DNA of 64,000 nucleotides, from positions 124,001 through 188,000 of the forward strand of contig NZ_LR777654.1 of assembly GCF_902806995.1 (NCBI RefSeq), in the 5' to 3' direction. Source of the DNA: Chlamydiifrater volucris. GTDB lineage: Bacteria > Chlamydiota > Chlamydiia > Chlamydiales > Chlamydiaceae. Shown piece by piece: positions 15,260 to 25,700 of this stretch. Below the pieces are notes generated by a model. The model had not been told where the DNA came from. It made no database searches and was given only the letters and a program-made list of their open reading frames with translations. Numbering within the stretch: the stretch's first letter is position 1; each line of letters starts with the position of its first letter. Both the position numbers and the translations under genes were made by a program.

Positions 15260-18175
15260 TTATTTGTTCCCTAAAATGCGGATAGCTACGGAATTTTTGT
15301 TATTCTTGAGTAGATTTTTGCAATATTCAATGCATTCTTCATATGTTAATTTCTTTGCTGTTTCGATTTTGTCTTCCAAATATCTAGGATTTGGAGTGCT
15401 CTTATCAAAACAGTTAGAGAATAATGTGCTATTAAGCTGTTCAAAAGAAATTTCTGGAGAAGAGAATTTCCTTATGTAAGCGTTTTGCATTGCTTGGAAG
15501 GCTTCTTCTGTCAACCCATATCCCTCTAAATTTTCTGCTACCTGACTAAGGAAAAGGGTCGTGCGGTTTAGTAAGTCATTGGGAGTATAAGTGTCGGATC
15601 GTATAAGGAAAAGAACTAATGGTTCAGTGTTTACTTCTCTATAAAGCGCTGAGACAAAATATCCAGTTTGTTGCTGAGTTCTTAGTTCATTAAAATAAAT
15701 ATCCCTTAACCAGGGAGTGATCATTTCCGTCACCACTGTGTTGTCTATGGAAGAAACTATGTAAGGATTTTGTAGACCTAAAAGCATAGCGTTAGCTGGT
15801 AAGGGATAGGGAAAATCTAAGACTTGAGGAATGCCAGTTTTATTTAAGAACAAAGACTGGTCTGTAGAAGTAAAAGTTTTGGATTTATCTGAAAAATGTT
15901 CAAAAATTGAGGAGAGATATGCGCGTTCCTCGATCGAGAGATTTCCTAACACCATGCTTTCTAAAAAGATGTCATCGTAAACGTGACGTTGGAAATTTTT
16001 ATAGTCTTCGTAAGAAACTTCCTGGCAAGCTTGGAGTTTTTCTCTATTTGAACAGAAATTGGTTACGGATTGTGAATAGAGATAATCCACTCCAGAGATG
16101 ATGGGACAGGCTGTAGTAGCTTCTGCATACTCGTCAGAGATTGTGGAGAGGTAATACTGAAATTTTTTCTTGTTGAGCTCTACATTGCGCAAAGAAAATA
16201 ATATTTTTTGTAGAACCAAAGGCAGATTTTCCGTGTAACCAAATAACTCTATGTCAATACCTGTTCTTGAGGCAGAAATAGAATTCTCTATTCCTGCAGC
16301 CTCAGCTTGGTAAGTGATATGCCTGATAGCATTTTTAGCTGCCAAGCAATAGATTTTGGCCAATACAGCATGTCTTGCGTTTGTTTCTTGAAGCAGAGGG
16401 GTTTTAATTCTTAGATAACACGCAGCTTTGGGGATGGTATAGTAGTTGTCTTGACAGTAGAAGGACCGAATTTTATTCGAATTTTGTTCTGGGATTATAG
16501 AAAATGGATATCCTTCAGAGCTAGGTTCTACTAGAGGCACGCTTTCGATATGCGCAGGAATGAACAAGTTCCTTCCGGGAAGTTTTAGTTCGTTATGCAT
16601 TTCCAAATTACTGAGAGACTTTCTGCAGTTTTCCGTGAGAGGGATCTCATAAATGATTAATTCAGGGAATATAGTGTCTTTCTGGATAGATACAGCTTTC
16701 GATAACAGGGGATCAGAAGAAGCTTCATTGATGGAGGGAAAGTCTGGAGAGGAGAGGATGTATCGAGCAGAAGAAGGGTCACACAACTTGCTCAAAAAGT
16801 GTTTTTCTTCATTTTTTGAAAAAGGTAAGGGAGAAATTGAACGATGGGGATATGTGGAAATATCTTCTCGAAGAATGTGCTCAGACTCAACACAAAGCAA
16901 ATCGAACAGAGGCTCTTTTGAGCGAAAACAATAATTGATTTCTCTCATGCGAATATCTTCTTTGAAGCAATGAGAAGGAATTCCTTTTTCTTTAAGGAGC
17001 TTTAAAGATTGGAAGAGTCTTGTTATAACGCTTTCATAGTTTTCTGCTCCTTTGGGAGTTAGGCGAAAATCTATATCCATGATAGCGGATTTGCCTGAGC
17101 ATTTGAAAAAGTTTGCTTGCACCGAGATGACCAAGTCTTCTTTAATCAAAACATCTTGTAGACTACCTTTTTCCTTGCTGGAAAGAATTTGTGCAATTAA
17201 ATCACCGCAAGTAGGGGAACAGTTATCTTTATCCGAAAGCAGCCAATGAATGTTCATGTAACGTTTTGGTTGTACAGCTTTGGTAACAAAGATAGACAAA
17301 GGATAGGGGTGAGATTGGGATTTATCTAGCTGGTTTGGCTTATATCGGTTAGAAATAGGAATCCAGGAAAAGGCTTTAGCGATATCCTTTATGGAATTTT
17401 CAATTGAGAGGTTTGTGTATACCAGGGCATGCATATTTTCCGGGGAATAATGCTGAGCATACCACTGATGAATATTTTTTTCCTTTACGGGTGCGAGAGT
17501 TTCGAGGTTACCGCAGTGAAACCGGTGGAAGGTATGATCCTTCGGGGCGATCATTTCAGAGATTCTTTGTATTCTTCTCTCATCTGAAAGAGTATTTCGA
17601 GCAAATTCTTGTTGGACTGCATTTTTCTCTTTGTCTAGATACTCTTGCTCGAACAACGGATAAGTAAACATGCTGGTGAATCGATCTAATGTTTCAAGGA
17701 AGGCTGCATTGTCGACAGAGAATAAATAGACGGTCTTATGAGGGAAAGTAAATGCATTGTACTTGCCTCCGTTTTTGCTCAAAAAGGATGGAAATTCTCT
17801 TGGCTGAGGATACTTTCTATTTCCTAGAAAAACACTGTGTTCCGTGAAATGTGCTAGTCCGGGTAATTCAAGAGGATCTTCAGAGCTTCCGGAACCAATC
17901 ACAAGACATGCTCCGGAAGTTGGCAATGAAGGGTCTGAAATTACGACGACAGGTAGCCCGTTGGCACAAACGAACTTAAAGGTTTGTTGGTCTTTGAAAG
18001 CGGGAGTAAAGGTTTTTAGGAAACACCGATCGGGAACAATGCGTATATCATAGATATCCTCACAGTTTAATTCTTCTAGTTGTTTGAAGGCGATTTCGTT
18101 TGGGGCAGCTTGGCATGGGGGGGAGAAAAGATTTGTGAAGAAACTCAGTAGAGTAATAATGCAAACTTTTCTCAT
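15260..18175 (-). CDS. ptr: Exported insulinase-type zinc protease (pitrilysin, M16A)
   Basis: A 971-residue periplasmic oligopeptidase. The N-terminus is a signal peptide (MRKVCIITLLSFFTNLFSPP, cleaved near CQAAP). The inverted zinc motif HxxEH is H109-F-T-E112-H113, and the third ligand E190 lies 77 residues after H113, the spacing of E. coli pitrilysin. Four M16 domains follow; the C-terminal half includes the substrate-binding region (ELRTQQQTGYFVSALYREV). It should degrade small proteins and peptides. Its start codon overlaps the plsB stop as ATGA, so the two genes are translationally coupled in a rng-plsB-ptr transcription unit on the minus strand. Corresponds to CT_806 by position. Confidence 0.94.
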   Translation of the reverse strand: MRKVCIITLLSFFTNLFSPPCQAAPNEIAFKQLEELNCEDIYDIRIVPDRCFLKTFTPAFKDQQTFKFVCANGLPVVVISDPSLPTSGACLVIGSGSSEDPLELPGLAHFTEHSVFLGNRKYPQPREFPSFLSKNGGKYNAFTFPHKTVYLFSVDNAAFLETLDRFTSMFTYPLFEQEYLDKEKNAVQQEFARNTLSDERRIQRISEMIAPKDHTFHRFHCGNLETLAPVKEKNIHQWYAQHYSPENMHALVYTNLSIENSIKDIAKAFSWIPISNRYKPNQLDKSQSHPYPLSIFVTKAVQPKRYMNIHWLLSDKDNCSPTCGDLIAQILSSKEKGSLQDVLIKEDLVISVQANFFKCSGKSAIMDIDFRLTPKGAENYESVITRLFQSLKLLKEKGIPSHCFKEDIRMREINYCFRSKEPLFDLLCVESEHILREDISTYPHRSISPLPFSKNEEKHFLSKLCDPSSARYILSSPDFPSINEASSDPLLSKAVSIQKDTIFPELIIYEIPLTENCRKSLSNLEMHNELKLPGRNLFIPAHIESVPLVEPSSEGYPFSIIPEQNSNKIRSFYCQDNYYTIPKAACYLRIKTPLLQETNARHAVLAKIYCLAAKNAIRHITYQAEAAGIENSISASRTGIDIELFGYTENLPLVLQKILFSLRNVELNKKKFQYYLSTISDEYAEATTACPIISGVDYLYSQSVTNFCSNREKLQACQEVSYEDYKNFQRHVYDDIFLESMVLGNLSIEERAYLSSIFEHFSDKSKTFTSTDQSLFLNKTGIPQVLDFPYPLPANAMLLGLQNPYIVSSIDNTVVTEMITPWLRDIYFNELRTQQQTGYFVSALYREVNTEPLVLFLIRSDTYTPNDLLNRTTLFLSQVAENLEGYGLTEEAFQAMQNAYIRKFSSPEISFEQLNSTLFSNCFDKSTPNPRYLEDKIETAKKLTYEECIEYCKNLLKNNKNSVAIRILGNK

Positions 18176-19173
18176 AAGTCGGCAATCTCCTTATATAGCA
18201 ATTGAACTCTGTTAAACACAGCGTTAGCTCGTAATTCTCTTAGCACTCTTTTATCAATAGACTCTGTGTCAGAAATGATCTTGTTAAGATCTACCTCTTC
18301 TCCGAAGGCAAAGTGAACCGGACTTCGTTTAGTGTCACGCTGCTCCCCAATACTCTGTTCTATAACTGGTGGAGGAGGGAGAATGTCAAAGGTTTTTAAT
18401 GCCATTGGATAAAAATGTGTTGGCACGGAGCAAGCTTTACCTAGAAGACGAAACATTTCAATGCTATCTGGATGGAAAGGAGACGGTGCTAATTGCCCTG
18501 AAGCATCCTTCCTATCCCTCCCTCCGGAAGGCGCTACGTAAATGAATTTGCTTCCTTGAGACAAGAGTGTTTTCAAAACTTTCATGCTCTTTTGGTTGTG
18601 CCGCAGTTTTTCTTCTTTTTTCTCTGGAGGCGAATCAATATGTCGCTTGGAATAGATGCAAAGCAGGTTACATCCCATACTAAAAGGCCTGGCTATAGGG
18701 TCAGATGTAACTCGATCCCCAGCAAGAAAAATAATTTCTCGGAGCAGTTTCTCGGGGAACAAAGATTTTAACACGATCTGCATAATTTGTGGGTCAGCCT
18801 CAACTTGATGATTAGCAAGCAAAATTACGTTCTCTTCAGAAGAAAGTTGCTGAATCATTTTATTGGTGACTTCACTGTGCAAGAGGTGAGAGTGAGGCAA
18901 GTCTATTAGAGGTTGAAAAAACTGTTTTCCAAATGCTTCTAGATTGATAGGAGAGACTATCCGCTGGTGGAAACAGGGAAACCGGAACGGATTTTTTTGG
19001 TCAGTTTTTAGTAGTTCTAAAAACTGTAAGAACATGTTCTCAATCCATTCTGAAGAAAGGATATCCTCTGTTTCTCGAACATACGAAAGATACACCATTT
19101 TAGCTCTTTCGTAAACGTCATGAGGGAGTTCCTTGTTGGCCAAGGATTGATTTAAGGCTTGTAGAAAGCTCAT
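18172..19173 (-). CDS. plsB: Glycerol-3-phosphate acyltransferase PlsB
   Basis: Acylates position 1 of glycerol-3-phosphate, the first step of phospholipid synthesis. The 333-residue length matches the soluble chlamydial and plastid type rather than the 800-residue E. coli form. The catalytic H-x4-D box is H122-QVEA-D127, preceded by VILLAN; VAPSGGRDRKD supplies the glycerol-phosphate binding motif and FYPMALKTFDILPPPP the proline-rich motif. The gene lies between rng (13 bases upstream) and ptr, with which it overlaps by four bases. plsX at 21660 serves the other acyl-phosphate route. Corresponds to CT_807. Confidence 0.93.
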   Translation of the reverse strand: MSFLQALNQSLANKELPHDVYERAKMVYLSYVRETEDILSSEWIENMFLQFLELLKTDQKNPFRFPCFHQRIVSPINLEAFGKQFFQPLIDLPHSHLLHSEVTNKMIQQLSSEENVILLANHQVEADPQIMQIVLKSLFPEKLLREIIFLAGDRVTSDPIARPFSMGCNLLCIYSKRHIDSPPEKKEEKLRHNQKSMKVLKTLLSQGSKFIYVAPSGGRDRKDASGQLAPSPFHPDSIEMFRLLGKACSVPTHFYPMALKTFDILPPPPVIEQSIGEQRDTKRSPVHFAFGEEVDLNKIISDTESIDKRVLRELRANAVFNRVQLLYKEIADL

Positions 19174-19186
19174 CTGATGTACCTTA

Positions 19187-20725
19187 TTATAAATCTATCT
19201 TTTCTCCAGTGATCAAAGAAAAGAACTGATAGTGATTAAGATGAAGTTCATCAGAGGTGTTGATTTGAAGTTTGGCTTTCAGTTGTTTAGCCAGTCTGAT
19301 CAAAGCAATGTCATCCCCTTCCAACTTCATGTAAGAAGCCAATTCCGGGTGAACAACAAGGCAAAGATTTCGGTGATTGCGATAATTGATTACTTTTTTT
19401 AACTCTCGTTCAATTTCGATAGCTATGCTTTCATTAGTTTTGATCAAAGCATTACCACAGCAGTAAGGACATGGAGTAAATAAAGTTTGTACTAAAGATT
19501 CTCTGTTTCTTTGGCGAGTCATTTCAACCAAACCAAACTCGCTCATACTCAATATAGTACATCTAGCAGAGTCTGCTTTCATATGCTCTTTTAGTCTCTC
19601 TAAAACTCGCTTTTGGTTTTTTCTGGATTTCATGTCAATGAAATCAATAATGACAAGGCCACCTACATTTCGAAGACGGAGCTGTCTTGCAATCTCCTCT
19701 GCAGCTTCTAAGTTGATTTGAACCAGAGTCTCTTCCACGCCACCCTCTAACTGGGTGCTACGACCGGAGTTAACATCAACTGTGTGCATGGCTTCCGTTC
19801 TATCGAAGAAAAGATACCCCCCGCTGGTAAGCCAAATTTTTCTTTTTGTGGCTTTTTCTATTTCTTTTTCCACGTTAAAGCGTTCGAACATAGGGACAGA
19901 ATCTCTATAATATTCGATTTTCATTGTGCTTTCCGGGGAGTATTTCTTCATTATGTGACGGCACTTCCGGTAAGTGGCGTAGTCATCTATAAGCAATCGG
20001 TTAAAGTTCTTGTCGATTCCAGTAACGACAGCCTTTTTTACTAGATCCGTTTCTTCGTAGAGTAAAGAGGGTTCCTCCGTGGCGTGAAACTTTTCAATGA
20101 TGGTCTTCCACGTTTTGAGAAGTTCGTGGGCTTCAGCGATCAAAGTTTCCGTAGAAGCTGTCATGCTTGCAGTTCGGCAAATCAGGCCCATATCTCGAGG
20201 CATTTCAAAAGAGCGGATAAGTCTTTTTAGCTGGTCTCGAATTTGAGGGTCTTCTATTTTTCTAGAAACGCCTCGGTGAGGCGAATTAGGCAGCAATACC
20301 AGATATCTTCCAGGAATGGAGATATTAGAAGTCAGTCGCGCTCCCTTCGTCCCTATAGGCTCCTTCACAACTTGAACTAAGACTGGGCTATCCAACTCCA
20401 GAAGGTCTTCGATCGGAGAATCCGGTTGCTCAGTAGGAGGAGGCATATCTTCATCTTCATCCAAATCCGTATCAAACATTTGCTCAAACTTTTTGGAATT
20501 TTCCAAAACATCTGAGATATGAATGAATCCATTTTCGCGTTCGTCAATGTTGATGAAAGCAGATTGGATGTTTCTTAAGATGTTGGTAACTTTGCCTCTG
20601 TAGATATTGCCCTTGAGTTGGCGAATCTTTTTTCTCTCTATGATCAAGTCGAAAAGCAGACCATTTTTCAAGTGAGCATAACGAATCTCTTTTGACTCGA
20701 TATTCAACAAAACATCATTTTCCAT
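19187..20725 (-). CDS. rng: Ribonuclease E/G family endoribonuclease
   Basis: A 512-residue RNase G-sized enzyme for rRNA maturation and mRNA turnover. The N-terminal S1 domain shows GNIYRGKVTNILRNIQSAF and NGFIHISDVL. An acidic insert (DTDLDEDEDMPPP, about residues 84-96) follows, then VVKEPIGTKGARLTSNIS. The catalytic DNase I-like region contains MHTVDVNSGRS and VIIDFIDMKS, each with a metal-binding Asp. The zinc-link motif is CPYC, as in RNase E/G. The degradosome scaffold of RNase E is absent. The gene starts the rng-plsB-ptr unit and diverges from yceD over 208 bases. Annotated as cafE (CT_808) in C. trachomatis. Confidence 0.93.
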   Translation of the reverse strand: MENDVLLNIESKEIRYAHLKNGLLFDLIIERKKIRQLKGNIYRGKVTNILRNIQSAFINIDERENGFIHISDVLENSKKFEQMFDTDLDEDEDMPPPTEQPDSPIEDLLELDSPVLVQVVKEPIGTKGARLTSNISIPGRYLVLLPNSPHRGVSRKIEDPQIRDQLKRLIRSFEMPRDMGLICRTASMTASTETLIAEAHELLKTWKTIIEKFHATEEPSLLYEETDLVKKAVVTGIDKNFNRLLIDDYATYRKCRHIMKKYSPESTMKIEYYRDSVPMFERFNVEKEIEKATKRKIWLTSGGYLFFDRTEAMHTVDVNSGRSTQLEGGVEETLVQINLEAAEEIARQLRLRNVGGLVIIDFIDMKSRKNQKRVLERLKEHMKADSARCTILSMSEFGLVEMTRQRNRESLVQTLFTPCPYCCGNALIKTNESIAIEIERELKKVINYRNHRNLCLVVHPELASYMKLEGDDIALIRLAKQLKAKLQINTSDELHLNHYQFFSLITGEKIDL

Positions 20726-20884
20726 GCGTGTTCCTTGGAATGCTAAATCTTTTGGGCGGTTTTTTAGGGAAAAAACACGCGTTCTGAAGAGGGGATCATA
20801 GGAGAAACAGATAAAAAATTCTACAGAAATGCTTTATGTAAACTATTTTTGAGATCGTTAATAGAGTTAGTTTATCGTCAGGGT

Positions 20885-20890
20885 TATAAT
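20885..20890 (+). promoter_or_regulatory. Candidate -10 element of yceD-rpmF-plsX
   Basis: A perfect TATAAT, 44 bases before the yceD start, in the rng/yceD divergent gap. No good -35 hexamer is found at 16-18 bases upstream, so this is suggestive only. Confidence 0.35.
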
Positions 20891-20933
20891 TAGAAACAAC
20901 TCGGTATTTTCCATAAATCCCTGTTTTGGTAGT

Positions 20934-21437
20934 ATGGGTGCCGAATTCGTTTTATGTCCTGCAGAGGGAGCCTTGAGTTTTGTCGATGATCTAAAAATTT
21001 ATGTTTATAGACTGAAAAATATCGGGGACAGAGAGGCCTTGCAGTATACGGTTGCTCCGGGGGTCTTTTCTGAGAAGGGCTTGGAGAAGGTTTTCTCTTG
21101 TCCCATTCAGGTGTCGGGGCATGTCGAAAGGGTTGATGAAGAGCAGTTGGTTCTTTCTCTGTCTATTCAGACAGAGGTAGGGGCCTCTTGTCCTTTCTGC
21201 GATAAAGCTTTTTCTCGTACTGTTGCTATAGACAGTATCTGCCACCTGATAGAAAAGGATCAGCTTCGAGACGGGGTTTTTGATTGTTCAGATTTGATTA
21301 GACAAGAAATCTTGTTAGAATCTGAGGGGTTGTATGAGTGTGAGTCTGGAGGTTGTCCAGATAAGGCTGGGATAGAGAATTTTTTGCAGAAGAAAGAAAA
21401 AAAGTTTGAGGGAAATAATCCCTTTGAAAATTTGTAG
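20934..21437 (+). CDS. yceD: YceD/DUF177 protein (23S rRNA accumulation protein family)
   Basis: A 167-residue member of the DUF177 family, whose E. coli member YceD is linked to 23S rRNA accumulation. Supporting features are two cysteine pairs, SCPFC near residue 85 and CESGGC near residue 138, which suggest a bound metal, and the position directly before rpmF. That yceD-rpmF-plsX order is conserved in many bacteria. The ATG at 20934 has no strong ribosome-binding site. The end is Lys/Glu-rich. Corresponds to the hypothetical CT_809. Confidence 0.8.
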   Translation: MGAEFVLCPAEGALSFVDDLKIYVYRLKNIGDREALQYTVAPGVFSEKGLEKVFSCPIQVSGHVERVDEEQLVLSLSIQTEVGASCPFCDKAFSRTVAIDSICHLIEKDQLRDGVFDCSDLIRQEILLESEGLYECESGGCPDKAGIENFLQKKEKKFEGNNPFENL

Positions 21438-21453
21438 ACTAGGATTTTAAGCC

Positions 21454-21639
21454 ATGGCAGTACCACGTAATCGTCTGAGTAATGCAAGAAAAAATATCAG
21501 AAGAAGTCATCATGCAAAAAGACCCCGCCAAACTGCGGTATGTAAGAATTGTAAAAATGCTTTCATTCCGCATACAGTTTGCTCTTCTTGTGGTTTTTAT
21601 AACGGTAGAGCTGTTCTACAAACGGCTGAGAGAGATTAG
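21454..21639 (+). CDS. rpmF: 50S ribosomal protein L32
   Basis: A 61-residue ribosomal protein with the typical MAVPRNRLSNARKNIRRSHH beginning and the zinc-finger type CKNCKNAF...CSSCGFYNG. All four cysteines are present, so this is the zinc-binding form. It lies 16 bases after yceD and 20 bases before plsX. Confidence 0.97.
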   Translation: MAVPRNRLSNARKNIRRSHHAKRPRQTAVCKNCKNAFIPHTVCSSCGFYNGRAVLQTAERD

Positions 21640-21659
21640 TTTTAGTCCGTAAAGGTGTT

Positions 21660-22631
21660 ATGATCAAAGCCTTTACCCATCGTGTAGGTATTGATTTAAT
21701 GGGGGGAGATCGCTCCCCGGTCTTGGTGTTCAGGGCTCTCCTTGAGGTTGTTCAGGCCGGGGGGGGCGACGTTTCCTATCTGGCTATTGCTCAAGAGGGA
21801 CTTCAAGATAGGCTAGAATTAGAAAAAAAGAGGGTTTCTCTCTTAGAAAAAGTTGATCTGGATATTTTGTATGTGAAAGACGCTGTCTCGATGGAAGATA
21901 CCCCTCTTTCTGCTAGTAGGAAAAAGGCTTCTTCCATGTCTGTGGGGCTAGATTTGTTGGCGCAGGGAGAAATTTCAGCCTTATTCTCTACCGGCAATAC
22001 AGGAGCGCTAATTACATTGTCGCGATTAAAGGTTCCTTTACATCCTACAGTCTCCAGGCCTGCTCTTACAGTACGAGTTCCAACTTTAACTGGAAGCGCC
22101 ATTGTCTTGGATGTTGGAGCTAATGTTGCTGTTAAGCCCGAAGAGTTGGTCAATTTCGCTCGCATGGGCGAGGCTTATAGGAAGTGTATTTGTTCTGAAA
22201 AAAGGAGCAAAATTGCTCTCCTAAACATAGGTTCGGAAGAAAGAAAAGGGACGGAAAGTCATCGCATAGCCTTCAAAATGTTACAAGAAGTCTACCAACA
22301 AGATTTCTTAGGTAACATAGAGGGAGGAGATGTTTTTGCCGGAAAGGCTGATGTCATTGTTACTGACGGGTTTACTGGAAACATCTTTCTAAAGACTGCA
22401 GAAGGAGTTTTTGAATTCCTTTTGCAGTTACTCGGATCTCATTTAGAAGATGATCTGAAGGGTAAGCTGAACTACTCTATTTACCCCGGATCTGTCTTGT
22501 GTGGTCTCTCAAAATTGGTCGTCAAGTGCCATGGCAAAGCTAATGAAGAATCTTTGATTCAAGGGATTTTTGGCTTCTTACAGCTTTCTAAGGCTCATCT
22601 GTGTGATAAGATTTTACGAGAGCTTAGTTAA
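21660..22631 (+). CDS. plsX: Phosphate acyltransferase PlsX
   Basis: Converts acyl-ACP to acyl-phosphate for phospholipid synthesis. The 323-residue protein has RVGIDLMGGDRSP at the N-terminus, ALFSTGNTGALITLSRL, VLDVGANVAVKPEELVNFA and ADVIVTDGFTGNIFLKTAEG, the conserved family segments. It completes the yceD-rpmF-plsX unit. plsB also sits in this window, so both known routes to lysophosphatidate-type intermediates are represented, although the matching acyltransferase PlsY is not here. Corresponds to CT_811. Confidence 0.96.
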   Translation: MIKAFTHRVGIDLMGGDRSPVLVFRALLEVVQAGGGDVSYLAIAQEGLQDRLELEKKRVSLLEKVDLDILYVKDAVSMEDTPLSASRKKASSMSVGLDLLAQGEISALFSTGNTGALITLSRLKVPLHPTVSRPALTVRVPTLTGSAIVLDVGANVAVKPEELVNFARMGEAYRKCICSEKRSKIALLNIGSEERKGTESHRIAFKMLQEVYQQDFLGNIEGGDVFAGKADVIVTDGFTGNIFLKTAEGVFEFLLQLLGSHLEDDLKGKLNYSIYPGSVLCGLSKLVVKCHGKANEESLIQGIFGFLQLSKAHLCDKILRELS

Positions 22632-22659
22632 TTTTATTTAATTAAGTCGCTGTGTTTCG

Positions 22660-22686
22660 TTGACAAGTCTTTCGTTTTTCTATAAG
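22660..22686 (+). promoter_or_regulatory. Candidate pmpD promoter
   Basis: TTGACA at 22660-22665 and TATAAG at 22681-22686, 15 bases apart, 85 bases before the pmpD start. The spacer is shorter than the usual 17, which lowers confidence. Confidence 0.45.
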
Positions 22687-22770
22687 TAGTAATTCGATCA
22701 AGAAAATGTTTTACGTTGTGTTCTTGCGTTTCTTTTGATCAATGAAACTTTTGAGAAAAGCGGGCTGTTC

Positions 22771-25700
22771 ATGAAAAATCGTTATATTTCTTCTTTTTCC
22801 CAATCTGTTATCTTAGCAATAGTAGCTTCCTCTAGCTTGCACGCTGATGCAAGTTCTTTTGATGGAAAAAAATTTGTTGCCACACATTTTCTGTATCCTT
22901 TTTCTCAGGAACGTTTTGAAAGTAATCGTTATTTTTCTTCTGCAGCTGATAGTGCAGACGCGCCACCAGCTCCATCTTTGGAAGATGCAGAAGATGCCTC
23001 TGAAGAAGAACATTTAGATTCTATTGATCATGAAAAACAATCTTCTGATACAAGTCTTCAAGATCTTAAAAGTCCTTCTGGTGAAGAGGATGCAAGCTCA
23101 GAAGAATATCACCGGGAAGGGCAGATCTCTGATGCGACTTCTGCCGTAGGGGCTGTCTCCGAACAGCCGTCTCAGCTTTCACCTTCTTTTCCTGAAGGTG
23201 AGGCAGAGAAAGTTGTTGCTTCGGGTGAGGAAGCTCAATCGCCTGTTATTTCAAGTCCGGTTGAGGGTCATGCTGATGTACAACCATCTCCAAACTCTCC
23301 TCCTATGGCAAGTGATAGTGGTTCAAAAGAATCCGAGATTTCAGAAACAGAGAACCTTTTATCTTCTGACTCGGAACATGCTTCTCCTGTTAACGAGGGG
23401 AGTTCTAGCGAAGAAAAGGTTGCAGTCGGGACTGGTGAAGAAACTGTAGAGTCGCCCTGCTATACAACTCAAATGTTGACTTCCGGAGGTAAAAATTCCG
23501 CTTCCCCCGACGATTTGGAAGGATTTCAGTATTGTTCTCAGGGAAATGTTGTTTACGAAGTTCTAGGCGGCTTAGCTTGGAATAATGTAGATGCATTGTC
23601 TCAAGTGAATGACGTAGACCAAACAGAGCAATCTCAAAAGCAAAATCTCTCTAAAGATGAGGATTTAAAAGTGAATGATGGCTCTTCTCAGGGTGACGTT
23701 TCTGAAGAAGCGGAGGTTGATAATTCACAGGAATCTGATTCAGAAGACAGAGGAGGGGCACTTCATACTGATATTTCGCAGGAAGATATTCTAGTTAAAT
23801 CTACACCAAATTCCAGGAGTACAGCTTGTAAAGAACATGGATTAGCTTTTTGCAATACCAAGTCTGTCTTAGAGAAAGAAGTTCAATCTAACTGCACTGT
23901 CAATGGTGTTGTTTTTTCTGGAAAAAGCAAGTCTGATGGTCTCTTATTTTCTAATCTTAAGGCGAAGAAAGGTGGAGCCGCAGTTTACAGTGATGCTGAT
24001 GTAATTTTTGAAAATCTTCAGAGAGGTTTAACTTTTTCTGGTTGTGAGAGTTCTGAGTCTGGAGGAGCCGTTGCAGCAAATAATATTACGGTGAAAGGTT
24101 GCAATGGGATAACACTGACAAAGAATAAAACCAGTTTATCACCTTCTTCCCAAGAATCAGAGAGTGGTAGTGCGTTAACTGCTTTGGTAAAAAAAGTTTC
24201 CCCTAAAGATGATCTGGAGTTAGGCGGAGGGGCCTTTTGGGCAGGGGAGGGGCTTTCCTTACCAAACAAAGAAAAAATAGATCCTCAGGATGAATCTGAA
24301 CAGCAACCAAGGAGTGGATCTATCCAATTTTCTGGAAACTCGGGAACCATTTTGGTTTCGCAAAACACCTCCACTGTTAATGGTGGAGCTATGGCGGCGA
24401 AAACTATATTGTTTGATAGCAATATCGGTAATATAGATTTTTCTGGAAATACTGCAGATTTTAGTGGAGGAGCCATATCTTCCTCTTCTTCTATAACTTT
24501 TTTAAACAACAAGGGGGGAATATCTTTTTCTGAAAATTTGTCTTGCAAAGGATCGGGGAATGCCCCTGTTAAGGGATTCGGTGGAGCCATTGCGTCTAGT
24601 GAGATAATGTTTTCTAAGAATAATGGTGACATTGTTTTCCTAGGTAACAAGTCTGGGGTAATTGAGGATGGAGAAGGTCAAGAGGCTATAACCCAAGCCT
24701 TGGGAAGTGGTGGAGCTATTTCATCGCAAAAATGTTCTTTTGAATCTAACCTAGGTAAAGTTTCATTTTCTGATAACACATCTTCTCACTTCGGTGGGGC
24801 TATCTTCTCCAAAGAGCAAGTGTTGGGTAAGGGAAATTTGGGCAAAATAGAGTTCTCTAAAAACCAGGCAAGGGGATCAGGCGGTGCCGTGTACTGTTAT
24901 CCTGATTCATTATCGGAAGTCGCAAACGTCCTGAAGGTATTAAGCGAGGAGCAGAAAATAGTTAATGGGCGGGTTACCTTTTTATCCAACGAATCAGGTG
25001 TTTCCTTTTCTGAGAATTCTTCTAAAAAGAAGGGGGGAGCAATTTATGCTCAGGGAGTTTCCTTTTCCAAAAACTCTGGGATTTCTTTCTTAAGGAATAC
25101 CTCTGTAATTGCTGGTGGGGCTATTCATTGTGAACATCTTCCTTTGGCCAGTGATAGAAGCGAAGATTCTGATCTTTCGGAAGGAGATGTAGTATTTTCT
25201 GAAAATTTAGGTGGCATCGTTTTTGAAGGTAATTCTGTTAGAGTTTCTTCTGAAAAGGTTGTTGATGGTTCTATTAGCTTAGGTAAAATAGGTGGAGGAG
25301 CTGTTTGGTGTAAAAACTTTAAATTGTTAAACAACAAGGGAATATGCCTCTTTGAGAATAACTCTTTGTCTGATGAAGATGATTCTGTGGGTAAGATCGC
25401 AGGGGGAGGGGGAGTTTATGGAGCTGACTCCGTTTCTATTTCTGGGAACATGAAGGGTGTTGTTTTCTCTAATAATTCCGTGACGGGTAAATCTGTCAGT
25501 GGTGAGGATAAAGCCCCTCTTGGGTATCTGCGTTTAAAGACAGATTCTTCAAAATCTTTGTCTAAGAGTGCTTCGCCAGTAGGGTTACAAAATCCTTTTG
25601 GAGGGGGGGCTGTTTCTGCAGGTTCCTTTGTGCTTTCTGGCAACAAAGGAGATTGTAGTTTTTCTAATAACAAAGTTTCTAATTCTGGAGATTCTATCCT

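Noticed and set aside
24285-24650. 121-codon frame antisense to pmpD repeats
   Set aside because: Periodic APP and related patterns simply mirror the GGA repeats of pmpD.
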